Program-made: the position numbers and the translations under genes
Shown: piece after piece, positions 18,184-27,617 of the stretch
How the letters are laid out: every line of letters starts with the position of its first letter
Position numbering within the stretch: the stretch's first letter is position 1
The notes under the pieces: generated by a model
The model's database searches: none
Told to the model about the DNA's origin: nothing
The model's input: the letters and a program-made list of their open reading frames with translations, nothing else
Assembly: GCA_965237775.1 (NCBI GenBank)
Contig: OZ250155.1
Location: forward strand, 248,001 to 312,000
DNA length: 64,000 nt
Reading direction: 5' to 3'
Source of the DNA: CATOSP01 sp965237775
GTDB taxonomy: Bacteria; Chloroflexota; Dehalococcoidia; Lucifugimonadales; UBA3495

Positions 18184-18267
18184 ACATGGGGCTCCGGATA
18201 TAAAGGCCGGTGGCCGCGAACAGGACGGAATCAACCTCCCCGACGCTCTCCGGCCCGCTTCGGGGAG

Positions 18268-18453
18268 TTAGCCGGGATTGTGCTTGTCGATCAGCGCAAC
18301 CACTCGGGAGTCCAAATCGCCCAACTCCACGCCGGCGTCGGCGCGGGCGACGCCCAGATGGGCCGCTCTCTGGATCTCCTCCCAGTCCGGCTCAAGTTCC
18401 CATTCGTCCCGTAGCTCTTCGAGTAATGCTTCTAAGGAGTCTCGATCGAACAT
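18268..18453 (-). CDS. Small acidic hypothetical protein
   Basis: The ORF of 61 residues starting MFDRDSLEALLEELRDEWEL is strongly acidic and predicted helical, with a Leu/Glu pattern suggesting a coiled-coil or small binding protein. A longer in-frame extension to 18660 has the composition of noncoding translation. There is no clear Shine-Dalgarno and no recognised family. It is kept because the amino-acid pattern is protein-like. Confidence 0.35.
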   Translation of the reverse strand: MFDRDSLEALLEELRDEWELEPDWEEIQRAAHLGVARADAGVELGDLDSRVVALIDKHNPG

Positions 18454-18674
18454 GGCGGTATTTCTGAACCTCCGTGATTGGGATGGGTTTGTAGTCCGAC
18501 TTACTGGCCTCGGTCCACGTCTTCCTGGCAGGCTTGGAGAAGCGGCTGGCCTCTCCAACGCTGGGATGACATCACCATCTGAGGCGAGAAATAGTCTACT
18601 ATCTTCCGAAGCTGAGGGCAAGTCTAAGACCAACTTTTGCGCCGTCTCAGAATGGGGCATATCCGCGCCAAGTG

Positions 18675-18908
18675 TTAACGCTTAGTTATTGAATTGCTCC
18701 GGATATGTTGCTCAATTCGCCTTCTCTGGCCGAAATAGAATAGCATCAGGCCCAAGGGCATCGCCAATATCAATACGGCGAGAGTCAATACGATTGTCCA
18801 CGGGCCCACGCCAAACATGTGGTCGATGAGGTCCTTGATCCAGATCAGAAGGTCGGGACTGGCCGCGTCCGCGTGGTGGCCCGCCACCGAAGTTAGAAAT
18901 ACCCACAT
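18675..18908 (-). CDS. Small single-pass membrane protein downstream of MFS genes
   Basis: This is a 77-residue ORF with one strong hydrophobic segment (WTIVLTLAVLILAMPLGLMLFYF, residues about 37-59) followed by a basic tail (GQRRRIEQHIRSNSITKR), implying a cytoplasmic C-terminus. It begins 14 bases after the upstream MFS gene ends, on the same strand, and could be co-transcribed with it. No family is recognised; an accessory role for the transporters is only a guess. Confidence 0.5.
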   Translation of the reverse strand: MWVFLTSVAGHHADAASPDLLIWIKDLIDHMFGVGPWTIVLTLAVLILAMPLGLMLFYFGQRRRIEQHIRSNSITKR

Positions 18909-18921
18909 GGCAGACTCGCGG

Positions 18922-20223
18922 TCAGCCCGGCGCCGCGGCCGCGTACGCCGCCGTTTGGTAGCGCACCGAGTACTTTCGCTCCTTAATCGTAAAGGCGGCG
19001 AAAGCGGCCGGGAACAGCAACGATCCTGCGATGGCGAAGGGCAGGGTGTAAGAACCTGTCACATCGTAGAGGATACCGGCCAGCAGAATGCTGGACGCAC
19101 CGCCTAGCTGGTGGAACAAGAACGAAATGCCGCCGATGGTCCCGAGGGCCCGCAAGCCGTAGATATCCGCCGTGAGTGTGGTGGTGGGAGGGTTGGTGGC
19201 GATCCAGGACGTGCCGGCCACCACCGCGAAAATCCAAAGCCCCACTTCTCCCGGCACCGTCAACAGGATTACGTAAGCCAGCCCCCTCGTGAAGTAGGTC
19301 CCCGCCAGCAGGTTCTTGGCGCTAAAACGGTCCGACAAGAACCCGACGCTAACGCTGCCAATGGTGTTCATGAACATCATGACGCCGAAAATCAGAGCCG
19401 CTTTTGAGCCGGGGATGCCCTGGTCGGCGGAGAAGGCGATGAAATGGAAGGAGATTATGGCGGTGGTGGTGCCACAGACCGTCAGGGCCCCGCTCAGTTG
19501 CCAGAAAGGCGGGGAATGGAGCGACTCGGACCACTTTTCGACCTCAAGCGGCCCTTTCTTTCGGGCTCCGGCGTCGGCCTGGGCACGCTCTGGAGGGTCG
19601 GGGTCACCGTCGGGTTGCAGTCCCATTTCCCCAGGGTCGTCGCGCAGGACAAGTAGTGCGAGAGGCGCGGCCAAGACCAGGATAATCAGCCCCATGGCCG
19701 CCCAGGCCCAACGCCAGTCCGCGGCTTGGATCAGGTAGACGGCGAAGGGCACCATAATAAGGCCGCCCAGGGAGACTCCGCCGGTGTTCAACCCCATCAC
19801 GGTGGCGCGCCTGCGCCGGAACCACCTGGCCAAGAGCGCCCCGGTATTCGTGGTGGATGCCCCGCTGAGAGCAATGGAAGAGACTAGGCCAAACATGAAG
19901 ACCAGGAAGAAGAAGTGGAACGTGAAGCTCAGCAGCGCGGTGGTAACTCCGAGAACCACCAGGCTGATTCCGATGACCCTGCGCCCGCCGAGGATGTCCA
20001 GCACGCGCCCCATGAACGGTTGGGATAGACCGCCCACCAGAAACCCGACGAACCCAGCCGCCGAGATGGTGCTGCGGTTCCAGTCGAATTCCGCCTCCAT
20101 GGGAAGGACGAACGCGCCAAAGCTGGTCCGCGCTCCGTTGCTGACGACAGAGACGAAGAAGATGGCGGCCAGGATGTACCAGCCGTGGAAGACCGTTTTA
20201 GGCTGAGCGCTGGGTTGAGTCAT
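18922..20223 (-). CDS. MFS transporter (first of a tandem pair)
   Basis: This is a 12-helix major facilitator of 433 residues. It opens with FHGWYILAAIFFVSVVSNGARTSFGAFVLPM and has the signature loop GRVLDILGGRRVIG between helices 2 and 3, RWFRRRRATVMGLNTGGVSLGG after helix 4, and a central cytoplasmic loop at about residues 200-230. The pattern resembles the monocarboxylate/oxalate-formate antiporter branch, so the substrate is probably a small organic acid. It is a close paralogue of the next gene upstream (20269-21582), implying tandem duplication. Confidence 0.88.
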   Translation of the reverse strand: MTQPSAQPKTVFHGWYILAAIFFVSVVSNGARTSFGAFVLPMEAEFDWNRSTISAAGFVGFLVGGLSQPFMGRVLDILGGRRVIGISLVVLGVTTALLSFTFHFFFLVFMFGLVSSIALSGASTTNTGALLARWFRRRRATVMGLNTGGVSLGGLIMVPFAVYLIQAADWRWAWAAMGLIILVLAAPLALLVLRDDPGEMGLQPDGDPDPPERAQADAGARKKGPLEVEKWSESLHSPPFWQLSGALTVCGTTTAIISFHFIAFSADQGIPGSKAALIFGVMMFMNTIGSVSVGFLSDRFSAKNLLAGTYFTRGLAYVILLTVPGEVGLWIFAVVAGTSWIATNPPTTTLTADIYGLRALGTIGGISFLFHQLGGASSILLAGILYDVTGSYTLPFAIAGSLLFPAAFAAFTIKERKYSVRYQTAAYAAAAPG

Positions 20224-20268
20224 GGCGCATTGGCCATCCTATGTCGAATGGGCAAACCGAGGCCCGGA

Positions 20269-21582
20269 TCAACCACTCGCTGGGGCAGCGGCCATCGCTG
20301 GAGCCTGGTACCGGGCGGAGTATTTCTTCTCCTTGATGGTGACAGACGCGATGGCGGCAGGGAAGAGGAGCGCGCCCGCGATGAAGAACGGGACCTGGTA
20401 GGAACCGTAGTGGTCGTAAAGCACCCCCGCCAACAATACGCTGGCGGCCCCGCCCAGTTGGTGGAAGAGGAAGGACACACCGGCGACCGTCCCTAGCACC
20501 CGCAAGCCGTAGATGTCGGCGGTCAAGGATGTCGTAAGCGTGGGAGTCGCAAACCAGGAGAACCCCGCCACGACCGCGAACATCCACAGGGCGGCGTCTC
20601 CGGGCACGAAGAGAAGAAGCATGTACCCACAACCCCGCAGGAAATACACCAGCCCCAGCAGGTTTTTCCGTCCAAACCTGTCCGATAACATCCCTGACCC
20701 TACGGACCCGAATACATTCAACCCAAGCATCACGCCGAACACGGTAGCCGCCGTGTTCGGTTCAACGCCTCGGTCCAGGGCAAAGGGAACAAAATGGAAC
20801 GAAAGCAAGAAGGTAGTTGCCCCGCAAACGAAGTAGGCGGCGGACATCTGCCAGATGGGCATGGAACGGAAGGACTGGCTCCACTTTTGGGCCTCCAGAG
20901 GCCCGGAGGGCCGTGTCACGGGGGCGCCCTGCGAGTCCGTAGGCGGCGCATCATCACCATCGGGCTGAAGCCCCATGTCTGCGGGATTTTCTTTGAGAAA
21001 CATGTACGCCACCGGGAAAGCCAGCAGCAGTATAGCCAGCCCAAGTACAACCCAGGTAAACCTCCAATTGGTGGCGTTTAGGAGGTACATGGCAAAGGGG
21101 ACCAACAGCAGGCCGCCCATCGAGGCTCCCGCCGAGCTGATGCCCATAACCGTGGCGCGGCGGCGGCGGAACCACCTGGCCAGCAGCGCGCCGGCGTTGT
21201 TCAGGCCCGATGCGCTGGAGGCGATGGATGCCACTATCCCGAACATGAAGACCAGGAAGAGAATGTGGAAGGTGAGGCTTAGCAGGGCGGTCGAGAGCCC
21301 GATAACAACGATTCCGCAGAGTATCACCCTGCGTCCACCCGTCATGTCGAACAGACGGCCCAGGAAAGGCTGTGAGAAGCCGTTGACCAGCGCTCCCATC
21401 ACCCCGGCCAGCGAGATGGTTGTGCGGCTCCAGCCAAACTCGTCGCTCATGGGGACAATGAAATTCCCCATTGCGCTGCGGGCGCCGGTGGATACCAGAG
21501 CTACGAAGAACACCGCGGCGACGATGTACCAACCGTAGTAGATACCCCGTTTTCCGCTGGATGATTGGCCCGTTGTGCTCAA
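20269..21582 (-). CDS. MFS transporter (second of a tandem pair)
   Basis: This is a paralogue of the adjacent MFS gene with the same order of motifs: YYGWYIVAAVFFVALVSTGARSAMGNFIVPM, GRLFDMTGGRRVILCG, RWFRRRRATVMGISSAGASMGG, and a central loop with a GLQPDGDDAPP stretch shared by both copies. It has 437 residues and 12 predicted helices, and lies 45 bases upstream of its partner. Proximity to a tricarballylate-dehydrogenase-like flavoprotein suggests uptake of a di- or tricarboxylate or related acid. That is inference. Confidence 0.88.
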   Translation of the reverse strand: MSTTGQSSSGKRGIYYGWYIVAAVFFVALVSTGARSAMGNFIVPMSDEFGWSRTTISLAGVMGALVNGFSQPFLGRLFDMTGGRRVILCGIVVIGLSTALLSLTFHILFLVFMFGIVASIASSASGLNNAGALLARWFRRRRATVMGISSAGASMGGLLLVPFAMYLLNATNWRFTWVVLGLAILLLAFPVAYMFLKENPADMGLQPDGDDAPPTDSQGAPVTRPSGPLEAQKWSQSFRSMPIWQMSAAYFVCGATTFLLSFHFVPFALDRGVEPNTAATVFGVMLGLNVFGSVGSGMLSDRFGRKNLLGLVYFLRGCGYMLLLFVPGDAALWMFAVVAGFSWFATPTLTTSLTADIYGLRVLGTVAGVSFLFHQLGGAASVLLAGVLYDHYGSYQVPFFIAGALLFPAAIASVTIKEKKYSARYQAPAMAAAPASG

Positions 21583-21700
21583 GAACGCCTCAATAGGGGC
21601 GGTTTTGCGGTCCCGGCGCCGCCGGAAACGTGGGCTGCGAATGACGGTTTGACTGTCGCGGCTATGCTAACACGTTCCCAAGTCACAGTACCAGCGCGGC

Positions 21701-22071
21701 GTAACCGCGTAACTGTTCAGACTCGATGAGGCGGATTGGCTGAATCTCACATCGGGCATCTCTGTGATAATCCTCTTGACATGTCCCGCCCCCGCCATCC
21801 GTCATTCCCGCGCAGGGAGACCTTTGCGTAACCTTCCGCGACTCCCGCGAAAGCGAGATTCCAGAGTGCGCCCAGATACGTAGGACGCCCTCACCCTAAC
21901 CCTCTCCCGGAGTGAGAGGGGATTATTCAAAGGTCTCCGCAGGCGGGAATCCAGAAATGCCAATGATAGTGACAGTTGCTGGTTGTAAAGGCTTCTGGAT
22001 TCCGGGTCAAGCCCGGAATGACGGGCTGGGGGTAAGAAAGATACACCAGGTCTGAACAGTTACGTAACCGT
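21701..22071. mobile_element. TIR element, copy 1 (nonautonomous), with 8-bp target duplication
   Basis: A 355-bp element (21709-22063) is bounded by terminal inverted repeats starting GTAACTGTTCAG and flanked by 8-base direct repeats (GTAACCGC, GTAACCGT; 7 of 8 identical). It has no transposase. The interior contains the dispersed repeats CCCTCACCCTAACCCTCTCC and GAAAGCGAGATTCCAGAGTG and an inverted pair GGAGACC..GGTCTCC. A second copy is at 32838-33275, with the core in the opposite orientation relative to the ends. The 125 bases between it and the MFS gene show nothing else. Confidence 0.78.
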
Positions 22072-22081
22072 CTCTCTATCC

Positions 22082-23578
22082 CTAAGAGTCCTTCAGGGCC
22101 ATGGCGTCTTGCGCCGCGCTGGTACCGGCCAGACGGCCAAACACCATGCCCGAGGACAGCCCGGAGCCTCCGGGATAATTGTAGTAGAAGAGGCCGCCCA
22201 CCATCTCTCCGGCCGCATACAGGCCCGGTATGGGGTCCTGGCCGTTGGTTACCACCTGGCCGCGAGTGTCGATCTTCACCCCACCGAAGGTAAACGTGAT
22301 GCCGCAGGTGACCGCGTAACCCAGGTATGGAGGTGTGTCTATGGGCTGTGCCCAGTTGGTCTTAGGGGGAGTGATTCCCACGGTACCCCGGCCATCTTTT
22401 ACGGTAGGATTGTATGGAACATCTTGTTGCACCGCCGCGTTGTACTCGCTGATCGTCCTGGTCAGACCTTCGGGGTCGATATCCAGCCGGGTGGCCAGTT
22501 CCTCGATGGTGTTGGCCTCGGCCATGGTGACCTGGGGGATGTGGTACTCGTCGCGCAGGAGGTGCTTGACCTTGTCGTCGAAGATTTGGAAGCCGAGCCC
22601 CTGGGTCTGGGTCAAAAGAGCGCGCCCGTAGGTCACATAGGTGTAGTTGCGGAAGTCCGCCCCTTCGTCCAGGAACCGGTTGCCCTCCAGGTTGACTATG
22701 ATCCCGAAGGGATAGGAGTGTTTCTGGAACAGTTCGGTGATCACCCGGTCGCCAAATGCGGGAGCGTTCATGTCCCAGGCAACCGCGTGACAGCTACTCC
22801 AGTGCCCGTGGGCCTGAGCGCCGATGTCCAGCGCCATCTTGATTCCGTCGCCGGTGTTGTAGGGGATCCCACGGACCTTGACCAACTCCCAGCCTGGGCC
22901 GAGATAGCGGCAGCGCATCTCGGCGTTGGCCTCGAAGCCGCCCGCAGCCAATACCACGGTCCTGCCGGATATGTCCTCGAAGCCGTCCGGGCCCAGCACG
23001 CGAAGGCCCGACACCCGCCCCATATCGTCCTGCAGCAGACTCATGCCCTGGGTAGAGTACCGGATGTCTATTCCGTCCTTCTCGGCCGCTTCGAATTGCT
23101 GATCGGACAGGCCCTTGCCCGCGCCCACAGCCTCCACCAAAAGGCCGCCCCAGAAGCGGAACTTATCGCCGTCCTTGAACGCCTGCCTTCCGTAAGACAG
23201 GACGAAACGCACGCCCTTGCTCTGAAGCCACTGCATGGTCGGCAGGGACTGGCTGACCAGAATCTGCGCCAGGTCGGGGTCTGTTAGACCCTGGGTGACC
23301 CGCATCATGTCGTCGTAGAATTGGTCCTGGTTATAACTGCCCACCTCAATGGAACCTTCCTCGGTGGGAGACATATCGGGGATCACGGTCTTGATGTCCT
23401 CCAGACCGTCGAAGGCGAACCGGATGATGCCGCCGGTGAAGTAGGTGTTGCCGCCGCGGAAGTATTCCGGGGCCTTCTCCACCACGAGAACGGACTCGCA
23501 CCGTTCCTTGGCCGCGATGGCCGCGCACAAGGCCGCGTTACCGGCGCCCACTACAATGACATCGTAAGGGTCAGACAT
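22082..23578 (-). CDS. FAD-dependent dehydrogenase, tricarballylate dehydrogenase/fumarate reductase family
   Basis: The N-terminal motif VIVVGAGNAALCAAIAAKE with VVEKAPE and GGNTYFTGG is the FAD-binding Rossmann fold of the fumarate reductase/3-ketosteroid dehydrogenase superfamily. The GNAALCAA variant is typical of TcuA-like tricarballylate dehydrogenases. The catalytic cap domain lies in the middle, and the C-terminal AGEMVGGLFYYNYPGGSGLSSGMVFGRLAG closes the FAD site. At 498 residues it fits the family. No TcuB partner is seen; the divergent MFS pair across the TIR element could supply substrate. The exact substrate is not determinable. Confidence 0.85.
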   Translation of the reverse strand: MSDPYDVIVVGAGNAALCAAIAAKERCESVLVVEKAPEYFRGGNTYFTGGIIRFAFDGLEDIKTVIPDMSPTEEGSIEVGSYNQDQFYDDMMRVTQGLTDPDLAQILVSQSLPTMQWLQSKGVRFVLSYGRQAFKDGDKFRFWGGLLVEAVGAGKGLSDQQFEAAEKDGIDIRYSTQGMSLLQDDMGRVSGLRVLGPDGFEDISGRTVVLAAGGFEANAEMRCRYLGPGWELVKVRGIPYNTGDGIKMALDIGAQAHGHWSSCHAVAWDMNAPAFGDRVITELFQKHSYPFGIIVNLEGNRFLDEGADFRNYTYVTYGRALLTQTQGLGFQIFDDKVKHLLRDEYHIPQVTMAEANTIEELATRLDIDPEGLTRTISEYNAAVQQDVPYNPTVKDGRGTVGITPPKTNWAQPIDTPPYLGYAVTCGITFTFGGVKIDTRGQVVTNGQDPIPGLYAAGEMVGGLFYYNYPGGSGLSSGMVFGRLAGTSAAQDAMALKDS

Positions 23579-23625
23579 GGTAAACCTCCGCAGGCAATCG
23601 CCCGTTAAGAATTGTTGGATGGGAG

Positions 23626-24078
23626 CTAAGCTATGGGGACTGCTTCTATGCCTTCAAATCGCCGCATGTCCCTGTCATCTGACACAATGGTCCGGAAACC
23701 GTGCTCCAAGCAAACAGCCGCAATTTGGGCATCGAACGCTAGGTTTCCCGACACGCCAGCTTGAAGCGCCACGCGGTTGAAAATCTTCCAATACCTGTCT
23801 TCGGGCCGCAACAGGCGGACGCTGGGACTTTGCAGAAGCGAGTCAATAACTTCCAAAGCTTCGTCCAATGGCGTGGGCGAATCAAACACACCACGATGCG
23901 TAACCACACGCAGGAACTCGCCAATGCAAAACACCGGGATTGCCCAGGGAGTGTCTCCGGCGACGAGCCGACCAATCAACGTCTGCGCAGCATCGTGCTT
24001 TTGCATATCCGGACGCTGCGCATGGACCAGCACATTCGTATCAATCGCGAACGGGGGGTATGCCGTCCATTGCGTCAT
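23626..24078 (-). CDS. vapC: PIN-domain ribonuclease toxin, VapC-like
   Basis: This PIN-domain protein of 150 residues has conserved acidic residues at AIDTNVLVHA, CIGEFLRVV, NLAFDAQIAAVC and VSDDRDM, the expected four-acid RNase site. Its start overlaps the 3' end of a ribbon-helix-helix gene by 38 bases, the usual antitoxin-toxin arrangement. It probably cleaves RNA when released from the antitoxin; target unknown. The gene appears intact. Confidence 0.85.
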   Translation of the reverse strand: MTQWTAYPPFAIDTNVLVHAQRPDMQKHDAAQTLIGRLVAGDTPWAIPVFCIGEFLRVVTHRGVFDSPTPLDEALEVIDSLLQSPSVRLLRPEDRYWKIFNRVALQAGVSGNLAFDAQIAAVCLEHGFRTIVSDDRDMRRFEGIEAVPIA

Positions 24079-24280
24079 ACAGAGACTCCCGGCTGTCGAT
24101 GTTTATGCCTGGCTTGAGTTTACCGCGTGTGGTTATCCACCATAGCTCGAAGGGTAAGGAATCGCGCAGATACACCCGCAAGGCAGCCTCAACCAGCTCG
24201 GAGATGGACCTGCCGCCCTGCTCCGCCCTCTTCATGGCCGCCTGGTAAAGCCGGTCGTCAATGTCTATCGTCGTTTTCAT
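24041..24280 (-). CDS. vapB: Ribbon-helix-helix antitoxin partner of the PIN toxin
   Basis: The N-terminal MKTTIDIDDRLYQAAMKRAE followed by GRSISELVEAALRVYL is a CopG/Arc-type DNA-binding ribbon-helix-helix. The C-terminal tail (LWWITTRGKLKPGINIDSRE) would wrap the toxin. The frame extends to 24301, but the Met at 24280 starts the conserved beta strand. It precedes and overlaps the PIN gene, and together they form a type II module that probably autoregulates its own promoter. Confidence 0.8.
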   Translation of the reverse strand: MKTTIDIDDRLYQAAMKRAEQGGRSISELVEAALRVYLRDSLPFELWWITTRGKLKPGINIDSRESLYDAMDGIPPVRD

Positions 24281-24375
24281 GGGCAAGAGCATATACGCCA
24301 ATACCGCAAGGTGGCAAGCAACAAGTTACAATCAACCCACAACCCAACACAACTGGATTGCAGGAGCCATAAATA

Positions 24376-25388
24376 ATGCCCCTCCACCCGCGTTCTCTGC
24401 TGGCATTAGGCATACTTGCCCTTGCCCTCTTGCTAACTCTAGGGACAGGATGCGCCACAATCCAGACCATCACTCCCGCCCCTACGCCCACGCCTGAGTC
24501 CACGCCTGCACCCACATCCACGACTGCCGCCCCCCTGTGCCGACGCCCACTCCGGCTCCTGAGCCAACAGCCACCCCCCAACCAACGTACACCCTCCTGC
24601 CAACATACACCCCTTACCCGACGGCAACACCGCGGCCCACTCCCACGCCAACCCCAACGGCAACGCCGAGGCCCACTCCCACACCTACCCGGGTGGTTAC
24701 TCTCGACGACTGGTTGGACAAAGATTTCTGGCTCAGTGCTAATGTGGCGGAAGTAATGTTGCTGCTGGACCGCAGCGCGGACATCAAAGCCAGGGACAAC
24801 AAAGGAAGGACACCACTGCAACTAGCCGCGCGAAATAATGAAGAACCGGCGGTAATCGAACTTCTACTAATCGCCGGCGGGGACATCAATGACAGAAACT
24901 ATGAAGGAACGACACCGCTGCACTATGCGGCGGCATATAATCAAGAACCGGCGGTCACTGAACTCCTCCTGACCGCTGGCGCAGACATCAACGACAGAAA
25001 CGATGAGGGATGGACACCACTGCATGCTGCGGCGTTCAATGAAAACCCTGCGGTTACCCGGTTATTGCTGGACCGCGGCGCAAACTTCAGAGCGAGGAAG
25101 GATGACGGCTGGACACCATTGCACATGGCAGCATGGAATGAAGAGCCGGCGGTTACCCGGTTATTGCTGAATCGCGGCGCGGACCTCAAGGCTAAGAGCG
25201 ATAGCGGCGGGACGCCTCTGCACAGTGCGGCGCGAAATAATGAGGAACCGGCGGTGATTAAGTTGTTGCTAGACCGAGGCGCGAACCATCGGGCAAGAAC
25301 CAACTCAGGTAAAACCGCGTGCCAACTCTTGATGGAAAACAACGATGCCTTGGCCATCACTGACGCTTACGACTGGTTGTGCAAGTAG
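24376..25388 (+). CDS. Ankyrin-repeat lipoprotein, split by a one-base frameshift
   Basis: From 24376 (AGGAG nine bases upstream) a lipoprotein signal is read (LALALLLTLGTGC, lipobox Cys about residue 26), then a Thr/Pro linker. At the six-C run 24530-24535 the frame is lost. Reading continues perfectly one frame over: more TP linker, then about six ankyrin repeats of 33 residues (GRTPLQLAARNNEEPAVIELLL, TTPLHYAAAYNQEPAVTELLL and so on) up to 25388. One missing C accounts for it. The repaired product would be a surface or periplasm-anchored protein-binding protein. A sequencing error, phase variation or real decay cannot be told apart here. Confidence 0.75.
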
Positions 25389-25471
25389 CCCCCTTCCTCC
25401 ACTCCCCATCCCTCCCTCCGGGGAGTATCATACCCCCAACTAATTTGATACACCGAAATGCGGAGGGAGCG

Positions 25472-26488
25472 ATGCGCGGCGTCACGTTTAAGGGTAATCG
25501 AGAGGCTGAGATCGTGGAGTTTCCAGACCCTCACGCGGGGCCGGGGGAGGCTGTTTTGCGAGTCCGCGCGTCGGGCTTATGCGGCTCCGACCTGCACCGG
25601 TATCGCGGCTCCGAACCAACGGTGATGATCACCGGCCACGAACCTTGCGGAGTCATCGAAGAGTTGGGCCCCGGAGCGCCTCCAGGCCTGAAGGTCGGCG
25701 ACAGGGTGATGTGCCATCACTACGCGGGATGCGGCGTGTGCGAGATCTGCGCCATGGGTTACGAGCAGCTTTGCCCCCAGGGGCGCGTTACTTACGGCGG
25801 AGGCACCGGCCACGGGGCCAATGCCGATTACATCCTGGTGCCCTCACGGACCCTGGTGCAACTGCCGGAGGAGCTTTCCTTCGAAGAGGGAGCGGCCATT
25901 TCGTGCGGGACCGGCACCGCCTGGAACGGTCTGAACAAAATGGACATAAATGGGAAAGACACCGTTGTAGTATTCGGTCAGGGTCCGGTAGGTCTGAGCG
26001 GCACCCTTTCCGCCAAGGCCATGGGCGCGCGGGTGATCGCGGTCGACGTCGTCCCGGAGCGGCTGGCATTGGCAAGGGACCTGGGAGCCGATTACGTCAT
26101 CAACCCATCGGAAACGGACCCGGTGCAGGCCATCCGCGACCTGACCGGCGGCGCGGGGGCTTCGGCCTCGCTGGAGACATCCGGAAACCCCACTGCCCGG
26201 CAGCAGGTATTGACCTGCCTGGCGCCGTTCGCCCGCTGCTGCTACGTGGGCGTGGGTCCTCCCGCCGAGATCGATTTCAGCCGCGACGTTATATTCAAGG
26301 TGATAACGATCTTCGGTTCGTGGACTTTCAGCAAGTCGGAATTGATCGAGATCGCCCGATTCTTCGTGGAGACCCGAGCGCCGCTGGACCGGCACATCAC
26401 CCACCGCTACACCCTGGACCAGGCCATCGAGGCTTTCCAAACATTTGACGGAGCGACGACGGGTAAGTGTGTCTTCGTATTTGACTGA
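25472..26488 (+). CDS. Zinc-dependent MDR alcohol/polyol dehydrogenase
   Basis: This medium-chain dehydrogenase of 338 residues has the catalytic zinc ligands in GLCGSDLHR and TGHEPCGVIEELG, the four-cysteine structural zinc loop (CGVCEICAMGYEQLC), and the Rossmann motif VVFGQGPVGLSGT with D at the end of beta 2 (AVDVVPERL), favouring NAD. The frame is open upstream to 25379, but the ATG at 25472 follows a strong GGAGGGAG and gives the normal N-terminus (MRGVTFKGNREAEIVEFPDP). It resembles threonine/sorbitol dehydrogenase-type enzymes. A second MDR gene follows on the same strand. Confidence 0.88.
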   Translation: MRGVTFKGNREAEIVEFPDPHAGPGEAVLRVRASGLCGSDLHRYRGSEPTVMITGHEPCGVIEELGPGAPPGLKVGDRVMCHHYAGCGVCEICAMGYEQLCPQGRVTYGGGTGHGANADYILVPSRTLVQLPEELSFEEGAAISCGTGTAWNGLNKMDINGKDTVVVFGQGPVGLSGTLSAKAMGARVIAVDVVPERLALARDLGADYVINPSETDPVQAIRDLTGGAGASASLETSGNPTARQQVLTCLAPFARCCYVGVGPPAEIDFSRDVIFKVITIFGSWTFSKSELIEIARFFVETRAPLDRHITHRYTLDQAIEAFQTFDGATTGKCVFVFD

Positions 26489-26621
26489 GGAATCTGACCA
26501 AAAGGGCGTGCTGTCAGGAGCCCGACGAGACCGCGCTCCTTGCCGAAGCGACGGTCTCATATTAAGATACACCGGGATTTGACCACATGGATTCTGTGCC
26601 CGAAGGGGGTAACGTAAGGAT

Positions 26622-27593
26622 ATGAAAGCAGCCAGACTGTCCAGCCCGAAGAACTTCGAATTCATCGACATCGACACGCCGGCTCCGGTTGACGGGGAGT
26701 GCCTGGTCAAGCTGGAACGGGTCTCGGTATGCGGCAGCGACATCCGGCACGGCTACGGGCCCATTGAACCGGAGGAACATTACCCAATGGACCCCGGCCG
26801 GCCCTGCCACGAGTTGGCGGGAGTCATCGTGGATAGCCGCACCGACGCCTACCATGAGGGCCAGAGGGTAATCGTCATCCCTTCCCGGGGCCTAGGAGGG
26901 TTGTGCGAATACGCGGTGTCCGACCCGGGGCGCATGATTCTACTGCCCGATGAGGGCAGCCTGGCCGAATGGGTGATGTGCCAGCCCTCGGGCACGGTGC
27001 TGTACTCATGCCGGCAAATGGGCAGCGTGTTGAGCAAGAACGTGGTCATCTTCGGCCAGGGCAGCATCGGCCTCAGCTTCACCATGATCACTTCACGCAT
27101 GGGAGCGCGCAACGTAATCGCCGTAGACCCTTTGGACTACCGGCTGGAGAAGGCGAAGCAGTTGGGCGCGACCCACACGGTCAATCCAGACAAGCAGAGC
27201 GTCACGGAAGCGGTGCAGGAAATTACGCGGGGCGAGGGCGCGGACATCGCCGTGGAGGCCGCCGGCTACCCGGACACCTTCAACGAGGTGTTTCGACAGG
27301 TGCGCCAATTCGGGACCGCGATCATCTTCGGCATTCAGAGCGATGACTTCGTGCCATTGGAGCACAACTTGTTGATGGACAAGCAGCCCACCATTATCCC
27401 CACCACCGGGGCCCGCAGCGGCGACCCGATCTCCCAGATTGCGGACATTGTGGCTTTGCGCCAACGGGGTTGGTGCGACCCGGGCCAGCTCGTCACCCAC
27501 CAGATTGGGTTCTCCCAGGTGCAGCAAGCCTACGACATGTACGAGCAGCGGACCGACAACGTCATCAAAGTAGTGATGAACATCAACGAGTAG
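26622..27593 (+). CDS. MDR dehydrogenase lacking the structural-zinc loop
   Basis: This 323-residue MDR protein keeps the catalytic-zinc type residues (VSVCGSDIRHG, PCHELAGVIVD) and the cofactor motif VVIFGQGSIGLSFTMI followed by AVDPLDYRLEKAKQLGA, but has no four-cysteine structural zinc loop and is correspondingly short there (GLGGLCEYAVSD). TAAGGA precedes the ATG. Substrate unknown. It lies 133 bases after the first MDR gene and 24 before the next gene; the set may act on the same alcohol or sugar-derived compound. Confidence 0.83.
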   Translation: MKAARLSSPKNFEFIDIDTPAPVDGECLVKLERVSVCGSDIRHGYGPIEPEEHYPMDPGRPCHELAGVIVDSRTDAYHEGQRVIVIPSRGLGGLCEYAVSDPGRMILLPDEGSLAEWVMCQPSGTVLYSCRQMGSVLSKNVVIFGQGSIGLSFTMITSRMGARNVIAVDPLDYRLEKAKQLGATHTVNPDKQSVTEAVQEITRGEGADIAVEAAGYPDTFNEVFRQVRQFGTAIIFGIQSDDFVPLEHNLLMDKQPTIIPTTGARSGDPISQIADIVALRQRGWCDPGQLVTHQIGFSQVQQAYDMYEQRTDNVIKVVMNINE

Positions 27594-27617
27594 GCATCCC
27601 ACTCCAGGGCGAGGGAC

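Noticed and set aside
22109..23287. Plus-strand 392-codon ORF opposite the FAD dehydrogenase
   Set aside because: It is antisense to a gene with clear FAD motifs; composition is typical of a shadow frame.
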